A stretch of 64,000 nucleotides of DNA from Streptomyces indicus (GTDB taxonomy: Bacteria > Actinomycetota > Actinomycetes > Streptomycetales > Streptomycetaceae). Position 1 is the first letter of the stretch. Each line of letters opens with the position of its first letter. The notes below the pieces were generated by a model. It was given only the letters and a program-made list of their open reading frames with translations, did not search any database and had not been told where the DNA came from. The DNA lies in assembly GCF_900100315.1 (NCBI RefSeq), contig NZ_FNFF01000007.1, forward strand, positions 301,968 through 365,967, in the 5' to 3' direction. The position numbers and the translations under genes are program-made. Shown in pieces: positions 63,280-64,000 of this stretch.

Positions 63280-63315
63280 CATCCCGCGCCCATACGTGGC
63301 GTCGCACGTACGCGA

Positions 63316-63349
63316 AGAGGGGCCCCGCCGGCATCGGCGGGGCCCCTCT
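63316..63349. terminator. 15-bp stem bidirectional terminator
   Basis: AGAGGGGCCCCGCCG (63316-63330) and CGGCGGGGCCCCTCT (63335-63349) around GCAT, between the convergent crp and phage-like genes. Confidence 0.9.
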
Positions 63350-63351
63350 CG

Positions 63352-63621
63352 CTATCGCAGGAACGTGCCGTACATCGCGGTGATCAGCGCGATCACCCCG
63401 GTCACCGCTGCAACCGAAGGCAGCGGCCAGCGGGCGCGCTCCAGAGCGTCGATCCGCGCCTCGTGATCGACGAGCTGCTTGTCGGTCTGGTCGCTGCGCT
63501 GCACCAGGAGGGCGAGGGAACCGTCGGCCCTGGCGAATCCCGCCTCGACGGTTCCGCGCAGACGTTCCAGCTCCAGGGCCACGGGGGTCGCGTCCGGAAC
63601 ACTCGTGCGCTGGGCGCTCAT
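63352..63621 (-). CDS. XhlA-like phage protein: coiled coil plus membrane helix
   Basis: An 89-residue protein: a helical Glu/Arg/Asp region with heptads (VALELERLRGTVEAGFARAD, then QTDKQLVDHEARIDALE) and a C-terminal membrane helix (VAAVTGVIALITAMYGTFL). This size and design is seen in XhlA-type hemolysin/holin-associated proteins of prophages. ATG 63621 has GGAAGGAG upstream and overlaps the previous gene's stop. Confidence 0.7.
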   Translation of the reverse strand: MSAQRTSVPDATPVALELERLRGTVEAGFARADGSLALLVQRSDQTDKQLVDHEARIDALERARWPLPSVAAVTGVIALITAMYGTFLR

Positions 63622-63866
63622 GGCGGATCTCCTTCCGTTGCGCCTGCCGTCACGGCTTCTCCCGTACGCAGCCACGGAGGCAGCAGCTGTTGCACGCCCG
63701 GCAACGCCATGGCTCTGGCGAGACCGCCGGCGACGGCGAGCGCGCCCGCCACCCACGGCAGACCCGCGGGGATGCCTGAGGCCTCGACGAGAGCGGGCAG
63801 GACGACGGCTATGCCGACCGCAGTCTGCAGCACGGTGCGGAGGGTGCGCTTGGCGGCTTCGGTCAT
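63618..63866 (-). CDS. Small holin-like membrane protein
   Basis: An 82-residue protein with a basic start, two hydrophobic stretches (VLQTAVGIAVVLPALVEASG and WVAGALAVAGGLARAMAL) and a Gly/Thr/Glu tail. Two-helix proteins of this size beside an XhlA-like gene are typical phage holins. The stop overlaps the next start (ATGA 63618-63621), and GGAGGAGAG precedes its ATG. Confidence 0.68.
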   Translation of the reverse strand: MTEAAKRTLRTVLQTAVGIAVVLPALVEASGIPAGLPWVAGALAVAGGLARAMALPGVQQLLPPWLRTGEAVTAGATEGDPP

Positions 63867-63880
63867 GGCTCTCCTCCGGC

Positions 63881-64000
63881 TCACACGGCCCAGTAGTTGG
63901 CCTGAAGGTCGGAGAATGCGAGCGTGCCGTCCGCTGTTCCGGTGGCGACCTGGATGTGCCACTGCACCCGGTTGCCGTCATCGCAGTAAGCACCGTTGCG
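63881..64000 (-). CDS. 3' end of a probable phage structural protein
   Basis: The minus-strand frame is open to the window edge and ends at 63881. The last 39 residues include YCDDGNRVQWHIQVATGT and end in ANYWAV. I recognise no family. Its place before holin-like genes suggests a tail fibre, tail-associated or minor structural protein, by inference only. Confidence 0.5.
   Translation of the reverse strand, partial: RNGAYCDDGNRVQWHIQVATGTADGTLAFSDLQANYWAV

Overview
The window is high-GC actinobacterial chromosome, almost certainly Streptomyces. The signs are GC-rich third codon positions, GTG starts, the bldG/anti-sigma pair, the large MFS-thymidylate kinase fusion, the alternating Lys/Ala tail on topoisomerase I, the actinobacterial helicase/secretion (Tad) neighbourhood and a Streptomyces-type Crp. 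I see no rRNA, tRNA, CRISPR array, transposase or integrase.

Layout. 1-17 kb is accessory and regulatory: the end of a PNPOx-like gene, a membrane protein, a short gas-vesicle operon (gvpO-A-F-G), and a minus-strand partner-switching cluster. That cluster runs from an SigB/SigF-type sigma factor through STAS and ATPase genes to a SpoIIE-type phosphatase, a vitamin-B12-binding sensor, a second STAS and a second ATPase. Next come an Ala/Lys-repeat protein, PRC-barrel and DUF6817 proteins, a TetR/MFS pair, a LysE exporter and an ECF41 sigma factor with a flavin oxidoreductase. 17-35 kb is conserved core: tripeptidase-like lipoprotein, holB, tmk fusion, topA, an MFS/MarR pair, a methyltransferase, a lipoprotein, hppA, the BldG partner and bldG. 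35-48 kb is the helicase/secretion neighbourhood: MrfA-like helicase, then tadE/tadG-like genes, DUF4244, tadC, tadB, tadA and ssd, followed by a HAD phosphatase, a pseudo-Fic protein, a CooC-like ATPase and a polysaccharide deacetylase-like lipoprotein. 49-63 kb holds a SulP-carbonic anhydrase fusion, acsA, nhaA, a holin-like protein, an epoxide-hydrolase-like enzyme, marP, nudL, nth, an orphan histidine kinase and crp. The last 650 bases look like the edge of a phage-type cassette.

How genes work together. The PP2C, B12, STAS and ATPase genes (7755 to 3712) overlap by ATGA at each junction and should be made as a unit. The natural reading is sensor to phosphatase to anti-anti-sigma to anti-sigma to sigma factor. 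The B12 protein carries the Wx9EH and ExHxx signatures of CarH/LitR photoreceptors but no DNA-binding domain, so the unit may couple cobalamin or light to a general stress response. BldG and its ATPase form a second partner switch. The tad genes are also translationally coupled.

The second unusual signal is structural. At least eight genes carry short tandem duplications that straddle their stop codon. Many other microsatellite-like repeats lie in the intergenic spaces.
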